A stretch of 6,004 nt of DNA from Bacillota bacterium (GTDB taxonomy: Bacteria; Bacillota; Dethiobacteria; Dethiobacterales; Dethiobacteraceae), in the NCBI GenBank assembly GCA_018725345.1, contig QLUI01000121.1, positions 1-6,004 on the forward strand. Direction: 5' to 3'. The notes below the pieces were generated by a model. The model saw only the letters and a list, made by a program, of their open reading frames with translations. It was not told where the DNA came from and made no database searches. This document shows positions 1-5,949 of this stretch, piece by piece. The first letter of the stretch is position 1. Each line of letters starts with the position of its first letter. A program made the translations under genes and the position numbers.

Positions 1-3000
1 CTTGGTTACCGTTATCGGGGCTGACCAGGCGCCAGGGTTGCCTGCGGGGTCTGTTGCCATGGCATCAACCAATATATCGCCATCCGCTAAGGTGGCAGCA
101 TCGACGGTTATGGCAAATGCCCCAGCATCACCTGCAGTTCCAGTGGCTTCTGCCCTTACATCCGCAAGGGCCAATCTGACGGTTACCTCAGAGCCGGGTT
201 CGGCGATGCCGGTTACCTCGACAGCGCCTGCGTTGGCGAGGTTTATCAGGTCACCGGTTACCGCTACATCTGTTGGGGCTGCTGGTGGCACCACATCGAG
301 AAGCGCAAAATTGACCGTCACCACCGTTCCATAATCAACGATCACATCCTCTTCGAGGTAAATCTCAACGTAGCCCGCTGCGGAAACCCGGAACTCATAG
401 GTCCCCTCGTTCACAGTAAGCTCGTATGTCCCACCGGCATCGGTTGTGGCGGTACCTATCATCACATCCGTTACCGGGTCTATCGCTTCTACAGCGGCAC
501 CTTGTATTGGTGAGCCGGTGACGGCACAACTGACAACCCCGGTGAAAATCCCCGTTCCTCTTGGAGTGATGCTGAACCCCGTGGTTTTCTGGGCAACTAT
601 TCCATTGTAATCAAGTCTTGCTGTTGCCTCATAGTTGCCTGGTATGAATGGAAGGGTATAAGGTTCGACCCAACCGGTGGATGCCCCGGGATCAACTGTG
701 CGGGGCTCAAGCCCAATACGGCCTCGCCATACCCTGCCATGCTCGCCCACGTAATAAATGTCAATCAAGCCGGATACAGTGACCGCTGCTTCTTCTTCAT
801 TGCGGAACATGACAATGAAAATCGCCTCACTGTGTCTGGCAACCTCTTCTGGAGTGATCGAAAACCCGATTATCTCTCCGGCGGCCATTCCTGTGGCATC
901 GACTGTCAGGGTGTAAGTCTCCACCGGGAGTTCAAGCCACCATGCCATTATGGCAGCCGTCCATTTCCCGGGCGCTGGATGGTCAACGGAGACTACCTCT
1001 GGCTTGTCGAACTCTTCAACTGCTGTGATCTCACCAGCCGGGTTAAACAATACTAAGTCCAGGTTACTCCACTCATGAGTCCAATCCAGGCTGAGTTTCA
1101 GGTTGGCTACCCCTGGTTGGACATCAAGGGTGTAGTAAACATGGTCTCCCCATCCCCCCAGATTCACAGCACCCTCATCAACAGTCCCGGTTATGTCCAC
1201 AACCGTGGTATGGTCCACAGGCTGCATCAGATTAACCGAAACGGGAATGGTTATATCGCCAACTCTAATGCGGCCAAGATATGTTCCGGCGGCTGCACCG
1301 GCGGGCACACTCATCGTAGCATCGACGGTGGCCGTTGCTCCTGCGGCAACCGTTATGCTTGCCGGCACGGTTATCCAGTCGCCGGCGGCAACGCCCTGGG
1401 TGTCGGTCATCACTGATTTGGTGATGGGCAGGGTTGCATCTGCTGCGGTGTTGTTTATCACGGTGAAGCTTCTTGTATAGTCACCGGGAAGCACCCTTCC
1501 CACCGACCATTCGTGAGGCTCCACCAGGATGCCTGCCTTCAATGCAAGATAGGCAGCATGTACATTCAGCCTTCCGGCACCCTGATCCAGTATGCCAACA
1601 GCTAAATCATGGGCCGAACTCTTCAGTGCCATTTCTACCTCTGCCGGCGTCAAACCGGGAAAGGCGTCCAGCAGCAGGGCCGCCGCACCGGCCACATGCG
1701 GGGCGGACATCGAGGTGCCGCTCCAGTCAGCGTAGAGCCCAAACTCCGGCTCGATATGTCCGGGCACGGGAGCGATCACCCAGAGCCCGGGCGCGGCTAC
1801 ATCGAGTGCAACCCGGCCGTCTCCAGCAGGACCCCTGGAGCTGAACCACACGATCTCATCCCTGGCCTCAGATGCCGCCACGGCTATCACCTCGTGGGCA
1901 ATTGCCGGCCTTATAATCGTGGCTTCACCTGGTGCCGAATTTCCGGCAGCCGGCACCACGATATGCCCGGCAGCCACGGCATTGGCACTTGCCCGACAGA
2001 CTGGCATTCTGCCGGTTCCGTCCCATTGATGGGCCCCGAAGCTCATGTTGAGGATATGTGCCCCTTGATCCATGGACCACTCTATGGCCGCCAGAATCCA
2101 TGAGGTTCTGGTCCAGGTCTCTATATTAAATATCCTGGCATTGAGCAAGGATGCCCCGGGGGCAACCCCGCTTATTTCCCATCCTGGATTATATGCCCCG
2201 GCGGCAATTCCCCCGACATGCGTTCCATGCCCGTGGTAGTCCATAACAGTATCATCACCGGTGAAGTCTTTTGCAGCAATAATCTTGTTGCCGTCCAGGT
2301 CGGGATGGGTGTAATCGATGCCGGTATCCAGTATGGCGATCTTTATCCCCTCTCCATCGTATCCGGCCTCCCACATCGGGGGGGCATTCACTATCGGATC
2401 ACCATAATCCCAGTAGAGGGTGACGTCCTTCGTAGTCGTCTCACCGGCAATGACCGCTATATCCGGCACCCAGGCCGGGGTCAGAGGGACCCTCCACGCC
2501 GGGGAGGTGATTATCTCATACATGCCTGGTGGTAAGACCTCGGTGGTATATCGGCCATGATCGTCGGTCACTGCTAAGAGGCCCCAACCGACTCCCATGA
2601 GTTGCTTCCGACCGAGCACCGCGGCACCGGCCACCGGAACCCCAGCCGTATCGGTTACCGTCCCGGCGATCACACCGCCTGCCTCCAGGGCGACATTCAC
2701 CGTAGTCGTCTCGCCGGCAACAACCTCTACCCGGATGTAAGCCACTGCTAGATAGGCCTCCGGCGGCGCGTGGACTTCCATCGGGGCGATGCCTGGTGTT
2801 AAGCCAGTGGTGGTATAATAACCCTCGTCATCGGTCATCACCCCGAGCCAGGTCCATATACCCCAATCAAATACCCCTACCAGAGCATCAGCCACCCCAA
2901 CTCCAGCGGGGTCGGTTACCCGGCCGGTGATTACGCCGCCTGTTGCCAGGGTGACATCCACCGTAATTGTCTCGCCGGCAATAACCTCTACGGGAATGCT

Positions 3001-4632
3001 GGCCGGCGCAAGATGCACCCCCACCGGTGGGATGACATCCAGCAGATACTCACGTGGCGGTATGGGAGGGGTGATATAATAACCATCGGCAGCGGTCCAC
3101 AGAACAGCGATCCACTCCCATGCCTCCCAACACCATACCCCTACCAGAGCATCGGCCACCGGCTCTCCAGCCGCATCGGTTATCGTCCCGTCGATCATGC
3201 CGTGTGCCAGGGTGACATCCACAATAGTGGTCTCACCGGCAATCACCTCTATCCCGGGGATATGGGCCGATGGGAGGCCGAGATCATGGGGTGGATGTAC
3301 CCACATCTCAGTGATGCCTGGTGATAAGCCACGGGTGGTATAAGCACCGTCCTCACCGGTCCTCGCCCAGGTCCAAAGCCCTAAGACCGGATCGGGTACC
3401 TCCACCCAAGCACCGGCCACCGGAAGGTCATCCGCATCAGTTACCGTCCCGGCGATTACGCCGCCGGGTTCCGTCAGGGCGACATCCACCGTAGTCGTCA
3501 CCCCAGAGGTAACCGTTATAGGGATCACAACCGGGGCGAGATGGACCCCCCATGGTGCAAAGACTATCATCTCAGTTTCGCCTGGTGAAAGGCCAGGGGT
3601 GGTATAATAACCAGTGGCATTGGTCCACATCCCCCAACCTATCGGTAGGACCGGGTCCCACACAATTACCAACGCAAGGTACAGTCCCGCTCCCTCGGGG
3701 TCGGTTACCCGGCCGGCGATTATCCCGCCTTCGGGCAAGGTGATGTCCACCGTAGTCGTCTCGCCGGCAACAACCACTATGTCTTCGACAAAAGCTGATG
3801 CTAGATAGGCCCCATGTGGTGGGAAGACCCACATGGTATAGGTGCCTGCAGGTAAGTCGGGGATGGTATAACTACCGTCCTCAGCGGTACGCGTCCAGCC
3901 CCAAGCCCAGGTGACCGGGTCCCATACGTGCACGAAAGCCTCAGCCACCGCGAGTTCCGCATGGCAGGTTACCGTGCCGGAGATTATGCCGACTTCCCCT
4001 GCCGGGGTGACATTAGCCGCCTCCAGCCTGATGATCTCTCGACCACGGATGATAAGCATTTGATCAAGATCGATGATCAATCTCTCGTCCGCGTCAGCGA
4101 CATCCGGCTTGGGCGGGATCTCTACCCTTCTAATGGCATCGTCAACTGGCGGCTCCGGATAGAGTTCAGGTAGTTCCGGCGGCTCAGGGAGGTGGATCTT
4201 CTCATCCAGCCAGACCATTTCTACATCCTGGCGGGCAGCAATCTCAGCTATCTTCGGAGCGTAAACCGTTGCTGATATTGCATTGATGATCCAGTGGTGG
4301 GTAATGTTCTCCGCCCCTATCTCGGGCAGTAATGCTCGCAGTGGGGCTTGGGTTGCATTTGCCAGTGATTCCGCCTTTACAAGACCAAACCTGCCTTCGA
4401 TTAACCCCGGCTGCTCTTCCAGCATTATTATAACCGGGATATGTCCACGAGGTCGGGCTTGTATTTCCGCTTCCAAATGCGAATCTATCTTTGGATCTAC
4501 ATCCTGTATCTCGCGCGGTATCTGGTCTCTTAGGCCAGCCGCGGCGGCCGCCGGTGCAACTGGCGCCAGTAGACCGCCTCCCACCAGCAGGAGACACATC
4601 GCTAGAGTTAATATACTTCTCCAGAATTTCAT
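1..4632 (-). CDS. Secreted multidomain subtilisin-family (S8) serine protease, C-terminus beyond window
   Basis: This is a predicted exported endopeptidase that cleaves proteins outside the cell. The frame is open for 1544 codons with no in-frame stop and leaves the left edge. ATG at 4632 is chosen because AAAGGAGG lies about 8 nt upstream and a signal peptide follows at once (residues 1-32, MKFWR start, hydrophobic core, Ala-rich cleavage zone). Domains: I9-like propeptide about 60-144; Pro-rich linker about 145-214 (PEPPELPELYPEPP); six carboxypeptidase-regulatory-like repeats 215-739; S8 domain about 745-1035; beta-sandwich about 1036-1144; PPC-like 1145-1245; beta-rich region 1246-1360; seventh carboxypeptidase-regulatory-like domain 1361-1447; Ig-like domain from 1448. 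The catalytic set is complete: Asp769 in ILDTGID, His802 in HGHGTHVGG, oxyanion Asn898 in AAGNSAPG, Ser974 in GTSMSAPHVAG, with spacing like subtilisin, so activity is expected. The repeats separating propeptide and catalytic domain are unusual. The natural substrate and the surface anchor cannot be seen. Confidence 0.95.
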   Translation of the reverse strand, partial: MKFWRSILTLAMCLLLVGGGLLAPVAPAAAAAGLRDQIPREIQDVDPKIDSHLEAEIQARPRGHIPVIIMLEEQPGLIEGRFGLVKAESLANATQAPLRALLPEIGAENITHHWIINAISATVYAPKIAEIAARQDVEMVWLDEKIHLPEPPELPELYPEPPVDDAIRRVEIPPKPDVADADERLIIDLDQMLIIRGREIIRLEAANVTPAGEVGIISGTVTCHAELAVAEAFVHVWDPVTWAWGWTRTAEDGSYTIPDLPAGTYTMWVFPPHGAYLASAFVEDIVVVAGETTTVDITLPEGGIIAGRVTDPEGAGLYLALVIVWDPVLPIGWGMWTNATGYYTTPGLSPGETEMIVFAPWGVHLAPVVIPITVTSGVTTTVDVALTEPGGVIAGTVTDADDLPVAGAWVEVPDPVLGLWTWARTGEDGAYTTRGLSPGITEMWVHPPHDLGLPSAHIPGIEVIAGETTIVDVTLAHGMIDGTITDAAGEPVADALVGVWCWEAWEWIAVLWTAADGYYITPPIPPREYLLDVIPPVGVHLAPASIPVEVIAGETITVDVTLATGGVITGRVTDPAGVGVADALVGVFDWGIWTWLGVMTDDEGYYTTTGLTPGIAPMEVHAPPEAYLAVAYIRVEVVAGETTTVNVALEAGGVIAGTVTDTAGVPVAGAAVLGRKQLMGVGWGLLAVTDDHGRYTTEVLPPGMYEIITSPAWRVPLTPAWVPDIAVIAGETTTKDVTLYWDYGDPIVNAPPMWEAGYDGEGIKIAILDTGIDYTHPDLDGNKIIAAKDFTGDDTVMDYHGHGTHVGGIAAGAYNPGWEISGVAPGASLLNARIFNIETWTRTSWILAAIEWSMDQGAHILNMSFGAHQWDGTGRMPVCRASANAVAAGHIVVPAAGNSAPGEATIIRPAIAHEVIAVAASEARDEIVWFSSRGPAGDGRVALDVAAPGLWVIAPVPGHIEPEFGLYADWSGTSMSAPHVAGAAALLLDAFPGLTPAEVEMALKSSAHDLAVGILDQGAGRLNVHAAYLALKAGILVEPHEWSVGRVLPGDYTRSFTVINNTAADATLPITKSVMTDTQGVAAGDWITVPASITVAAGATATVDATMSVPAGAAAGTYLGRIRVGDITIPVSVNLMQPVDHTTVVDITGTVDEGAVNLGGWGDHVYYTLDVQPGVANLKLSLDWTHEWSNLDLVLFNPAGEITAVEEFDKPEVVSVDHPAPGKWTAAIMAWWLELPVETYTLTVDATGMAAGEIIGFSITPEEVARHSEAIFIVMFRNEEEAAVTVSGLIDIYYVGEHGRVWRGRIGLEPRTVDPGASTGWVEPYTLPFIPGNYEATARLDYNGIVAQKTTGFSITPRGTGIFTGVVSCAVTGSPIQGAAVEAIDPVTDVMIGTATTDAGGTYELTVNEGTYEFRVSAAGYVEIYLEEDVIVDYGTVVTVNFALLDVVPPAAPTDVAVTGDLINLANAGAVEVTGIAEPGSEVTVRLALADVRAEATGTAGDAGAFAITVDAATLADGDILVDAMATDPAGNPGAWSAPITVTK
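1525..2400 (-). other. S8 peptidase catalytic domain
   Basis: Residues about 745-1035 of the protease. Asp769 codon is at 2326-2328, His802 at 2227-2229, oxyanion Asn898 at 1939-1941 and nucleophile Ser974 at 1711-1713. The entry segment WEAGYDGEGIKIAILDTGID is the standard start of a subtilase core. Asp-His spacing is 33 residues and His-Ser 172, close to the 32 and 157 of subtilisin, so only modest loop insertions are needed. One unpaired Cys (in PVCRAS) sits near residue 879. No inactivating change is visible. Confidence 0.93.
2416..3990 (-). repeat. Six tandem 87/88-residue carboxypeptidase-regulatory-like repeats within the protease
   Basis: Units on the minus strand are R1 3730-3990, R2 3466-3729, R3 3205-3465, R4 2941-3204, R5 2680-2940 and R6 2416-2679 (residues 215-739). 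Each unit starts GG(V/I)I-x-G-x-(V/I)TD, has a variable Trp-rich stretch, then a DG-x-YTT turn, GL-x-PG, a PP-x-x-x-x-LA segment, and ends with (V/I)AGETTTVDVTL. This is the pattern of the carboxypeptidase regulatory-like (transthyretin-type beta-sandwich) family. Lengths alternate 87, 88, 87, 88, 87, 88 residues. The unit ends are also conserved in DNA: 28 bases at 2698-2725 and 3748-3775 are identical, which suggests tandem duplication of one ancestral module. Such domains usually act as stalks or in cell-surface or glycan contact; the role here is not known. Confidence 0.9.
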
Positions 4633-4644
4633 TGGAAACCTCCT
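4633..4644 (-). promoter_or_regulatory. Strong ribosome binding site of the protease gene
   Basis: The minus strand reads AAAGGAGGTTTCCAATG into the start codon. The full AGGAGG core with about 7-8 nt spacing fixes ATG 4632 over other in-frame options and over the out-of-frame ATG at 4663. Confidence 0.85.
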
Positions 4645-4735
4645 TTGAATTTGTGAGCACCATCCTTTATAGTGGGATATTGCGTGCCTTGAAACTCATC
4701 CTTCACACTGTCATTATCACCCCTGTTTCAGCAGT

Positions 4736-4790
4736 CCATCCCTCGCTTTCTGCCTCGGTGCCTTTGTCCCTCTGTCTCTGTCAGCTTGCC
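4736..4790 (-). repeat. Degenerate purine-rich short-period repeat in the protease leader
   Basis: The minus strand runs through variants of a 7-8 nt unit resembling (G)ACAGAGG: ACAGAG, ACAGAGG, GACAAAGG, CACCGAGG, CAGAAAG, CGAGGG. It lies inside the predicted untranslated leader, between promoter and ribosome binding site, and is almost free of pyrimidine runs on the transcript strand. Function is not evident. It could be a decayed short tandem repeat or an unstructured leader. Confidence 0.4.
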
Positions 4791-4826
4791 ATTCACTGAT
4801 TGCTGGTAGCAGAACGCTTTTTATGA

Positions 4827-4855
4827 AGTATATCACTTCTACAAGGTATTGTCAA
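4827..4855 (-). promoter_or_regulatory. Sigma70-type promoter of the protease gene
   Basis: On the minus strand a perfect TTGACA -35 box (4850-4855) is followed after exactly 17 nt by TATACT (4827-4832), five of six bases matching the -10 consensus. Transcription would begin near 4820, giving a leader of about 190 nt before ATG 4632. The leader begins with a small hairpin (TGCT-ACC-AGCA, 4801-4811) and then a purine-rich tract. The promoter implies that the protease can be transcribed independently of the upstream lipoprotein gene. Confidence 0.75.
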
Positions 4856-4897
4856 GCCTCCCATATGGCCCTTAATCCGTGGATGAAAAGCTGAAAT

Positions 4898-4946
4898 CAA
4901 GATCATCAGGGGGATTCTCCCCCTGGAACCCCCTAAAGCGGTCATG
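4898..4946. repeat. 49-bp dispersed hairpin repeat, copy 1
   Basis: It is identical over all 49 bases to 5664-5712, in the same orientation. The core is a perfect 7-bp stem, CAGGGGG-ATTCT-CCCCCTG (4907-4925). A second CCCCCT (4929-4934) can compete for the same AGGGGG arm. Weak similarity continues leftward of the exact block end (CCTG...TTTT...GAAG in both). It resembles REP- or MITE-like intergenic elements of bacteria. On the minus strand the hairpin is followed by ATGATCTTGATTTC, too poor in T to be a convincing terminator. Confidence 0.85.
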
Positions 4947-4999
4947 CCTGGGATTTTTATTTGAAGTTCCTATGCCACAAAGTAGGCCGTCAGCACTTT

Positions 5000-5048
5000 C
5001 ACTCTAAACTCAGAACTCATTACTCAGAACTCAAAACTGAGTGCTCAA
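5000..5048. repeat. Heptanucleotide short tandem repeat, consensus AACTCAG
   Basis: Seven consecutive 7-base units can be read: cactcta, aactcag, aactcat, tactcag, aactcaa, aactgag, tgctcaa. The 12-mer actcagaactca occurs at 5008-5019 and 5022-5033, exactly 14 bases apart. The tract is non-coding, 35 bp after the lipoprotein stop codon. It looks like the short tandemly repeated repetitive sequences known from cyanobacteria and some other bacteria. Confidence 0.7.
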
Positions 5049-5082
5049 TGCGGATAAGCGCTTACTTTTTGCCGACGTCGGG

Positions 5083-5625
5083 CTAAGAAGAGCCTATCTC
5101 TATCCTGATAGACGGTGTCCGGAGCTGTATTCCTTCCCCGTTCAGCTCGAAAATCACCGTAACACCAACGAGGGAGAGCTCACCAGGAGCGATCCCAACC
5201 TCCCATGGGAGGTCTTTGGATAATGCTTGGTTTGGCGGGATATGACGGTGGGTGATCACCGTAAGAAACATCTTATCCTCAGACCAGAGGCGATCCCTTC
5301 CGGGGCCCTTTATTATTAAATCGAATAATTGAGAGGTCCGGGTTTCAAAGGATATTGCATCCTGGGTAGTGTTTATCAAGGAAAGGGTGGCTATTACCGT
5401 CTCGCCGGGCTGGAAGTTGACTTTGGGGACCGAAAGCTCCAATCTAAGCCCTCCGACCACTTCAGAGGATACCGTGGTAATTGCCGGGGTTGGCTCCTGA
5501 TTAACTACGGGGGCCGGCTCCTCAGGGGCTGGCCCCTCGGGCCTTGCTTCAGGCACCGGGCAACCTGCTAGTAGTACCAGTGGGACAATCAGCAACGCCC
5601 AAAAAAACCGCTTCTTCAGCACCAT
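5083..5625 (-). CDS. BsuPI-domain lipoprotein (putative protease-inhibitor-like)
   Basis: This is a 180-residue predicted lipoprotein. ATG 5625 is preceded by AGGAGG four bases upstream and followed by a basic start (VLKKR), a hydrophobic segment (residues 7-20) and a lipobox LLAGC with Cys22, so the mature protein should be lipid-anchored outside the membrane. Residues 23-48 form a Pro/Glu/Ala-rich tether. Residues about 58-165 form a beta-rich domain with the features of the BsuPI family: GETV-x-ATLSLINTT, then a QLFDLIIKGPG strand pair, RLWSEDKMF, and a terminal PWE. The family is named after the inhibitor of Bacillus intracellular subtilisin, although most exported members are untested. 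A subtilase gene lies 450 bp downstream on the same strand, which fits a role in controlling or binding it; that is inference. It could equally be a generic beta-sandwich lipoprotein. Own promoter at 5835-5864. Confidence 0.88.
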   Translation of the reverse strand: MVLKKRFFWALLIVPLVLLAGCPVPEARPEGPAPEEPAPVVNQEPTPAITTVSSEVVGGLRLELSVPKVNFQPGETVIATLSLINTTQDAISFETRTSQLFDLIIKGPGRDRLWSEDKMFLTVITHRHIPPNQALSKDLPWEVGIAPGELSLVGVTVIFELNGEGIQLRTPSIRIEIGSS

Positions 5626-5629
5626 TTTC

Positions 5630-5635
5630 CCTCCT
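5630..5635 (-). promoter_or_regulatory. Ribosome binding site of the lipoprotein gene
   Basis: The minus strand reads AAAAGGAGGGAAAATG. The AGGAGG core, close to the ATG, supports the start at 5625 and the signal sequence that follows. Confidence 0.8.
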
Positions 5636-5663
5636 TTTGGCCGCTTGAAGCCTTTTTGGAGAA

Positions 5664-5712
5664 CAAGATCATCAGGGGGATTCTCCCCCTGGAACCCCCT
5701 AAAGCGGTCATG
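5664..5712. repeat. 49-bp dispersed hairpin repeat, copy 2
   Basis: Identical to 4898-4946 and in the same orientation, with the stem CAGGGGG-ATTCT-CCCCCTG at 5673-5691. Unlike copy 1, it lies between promoter and start codon of the lipoprotein gene, so it would be transcribed in the leader about 40 nt upstream of the ribosome binding site. The adjoining hairpin at 5727-5743 may belong to the same, longer element. Confidence 0.85.
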
Positions 5713-5726
5713 TCCTGCGCTTTTGA

Positions 5727-5743
5727 AGGGGCTTCGCCCCTTT
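5727..5743. repeat. GC-rich hairpin next to repeat copy 2
   Basis: AAGGGGC-TTC-GCCCCTT is a perfect 7-bp stem with a 3-base loop. It lies 14 bases beyond the 49-bp repeat and within the predicted lipoprotein leader. There is no T run on either side, so it is unlikely to be a simple intrinsic terminator. Confidence 0.6.
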
Positions 5744-5834
5744 CGAAACCTTTTATGATCGAAGGTCCTCTGGAGCGTCTCTGACTTGGCGCCTCCTCGT
5801 CGAGGTCAGGGACAACCTCAACTATTACCAAGTA

Positions 5835-5864
5835 ATTTTACCACAAGAATCAAAAGTTTGTCAA
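5835..5864 (-). promoter_or_regulatory. Sigma70-type promoter of the lipoprotein gene
   Basis: On the minus strand TTGACA (5859-5864) is followed after 18 nt by TAAAAT (5835-5840). Transcription would begin near 5828, giving a leader of about 200 nt. That leader contains a hairpin formed by CTGAC/GTCAG (5781-5809), with the small CCTCG/CGAGG stem inside it, the GC hairpin and the 49-bp repeat. The 26-bp repeat copy ends seven bases upstream of the -35 box. Confidence 0.65.
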
Positions 5865-5871
5865 TATGTAT

Positions 5872-5897
5872 CCTTAACACGCCTTCTTTTTCAGTTT
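5872..5897. repeat. 26-bp direct repeat, copy 1
   Basis: Identical over 26 bases to 5950-5975 with a 78-bp offset. On the minus strand it begins AAACTGAAAAAGAAGG and ends GTGTTAAGG, and lies immediately upstream of the TTGACA box of the lipoprotein promoter. Its place suggests an A-rich UP-like element or a regulator site. Confidence 0.8.
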
Positions 5898-5917
5898 CAA
5901 GATGACGTCATTGATTA

Positions 5918-5946
5918 AGGCTACCACAACACAATAACTTTGTCAA
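5918..5946 (-). promoter_or_regulatory. Possible second, weaker upstream promoter
   Basis: TTGACA (5941-5946) is followed after 17 nt by TAGCCT (5918-5923), which matches only three -10 positions. The spacer shares a TTGTGGTA-like end with the better promoter at 5835-5864, consistent with descent by duplication and decay of the -10 box. It may be inactive or need an activator. Confidence 0.35.
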
Positions 5947-5949
5947 GCC

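Larger units (their letters stand above)
4633..5082. other. Intergenic region of 450 nt between lipoprotein and protease genes
   Basis: From right to left it contains two 10-bp palindromes just past the lipoprotein stop (5072-5081 and 5055-5064), a heptad repeat (5000-5048), copy 1 of the 49-bp hairpin repeat (4898-4946), the protease promoter (4827-4855), and the protease leader with its purine-rich tract. I see no supported coding region and no classical U-tailed terminator for the lipoprotein gene. The GC hairpin at 4907-4925 is the only candidate stop structure. Confidence 0.7.

Noticed and set aside
1473..2103. Plus-strand open frames of 123 and 164 codons
   Set aside because: They lie antisense to the protease catalytic region, have no ribosome binding site, and give low-complexity Arg/Pro/His-rich peptides. 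They are by-products of the GC-rich sense gene.
4244..4663. Minus-strand 139-codon open frame over the protease N-terminus
   Set aside because: It is in another frame than the protease, has no ribosome binding site before ATG 4663, and reads the protease ribosome binding site and signal peptide region out of frame into Arg/Gly/Ser-rich sequence.
4633..4820. Riboswitch in the protease leader
   Set aside because: The leader is long enough, but I could not match any known aptamer core and found only short, weak stems (TGCT/AGCA, ATCC/GGAT, ACTG/CAGT).
4907..4925. Intrinsic terminator of the lipoprotein gene
   Set aside because: The hairpin is strong, but on the transcript it is followed by AUGAUCUUGAUUUC with no U run, and the same hairpin occurs upstream of the gene, so it is better described as a repeat.
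5616..5831. Minus-strand 71-codon open frame overlapping the start of the lipoprotein gene
   Set aside because: It begins with TTG at the expected transcription start, has no ribosome binding site, and runs through the 49-bp repeat and GC hairpin. Its peptide has no recognisable features.
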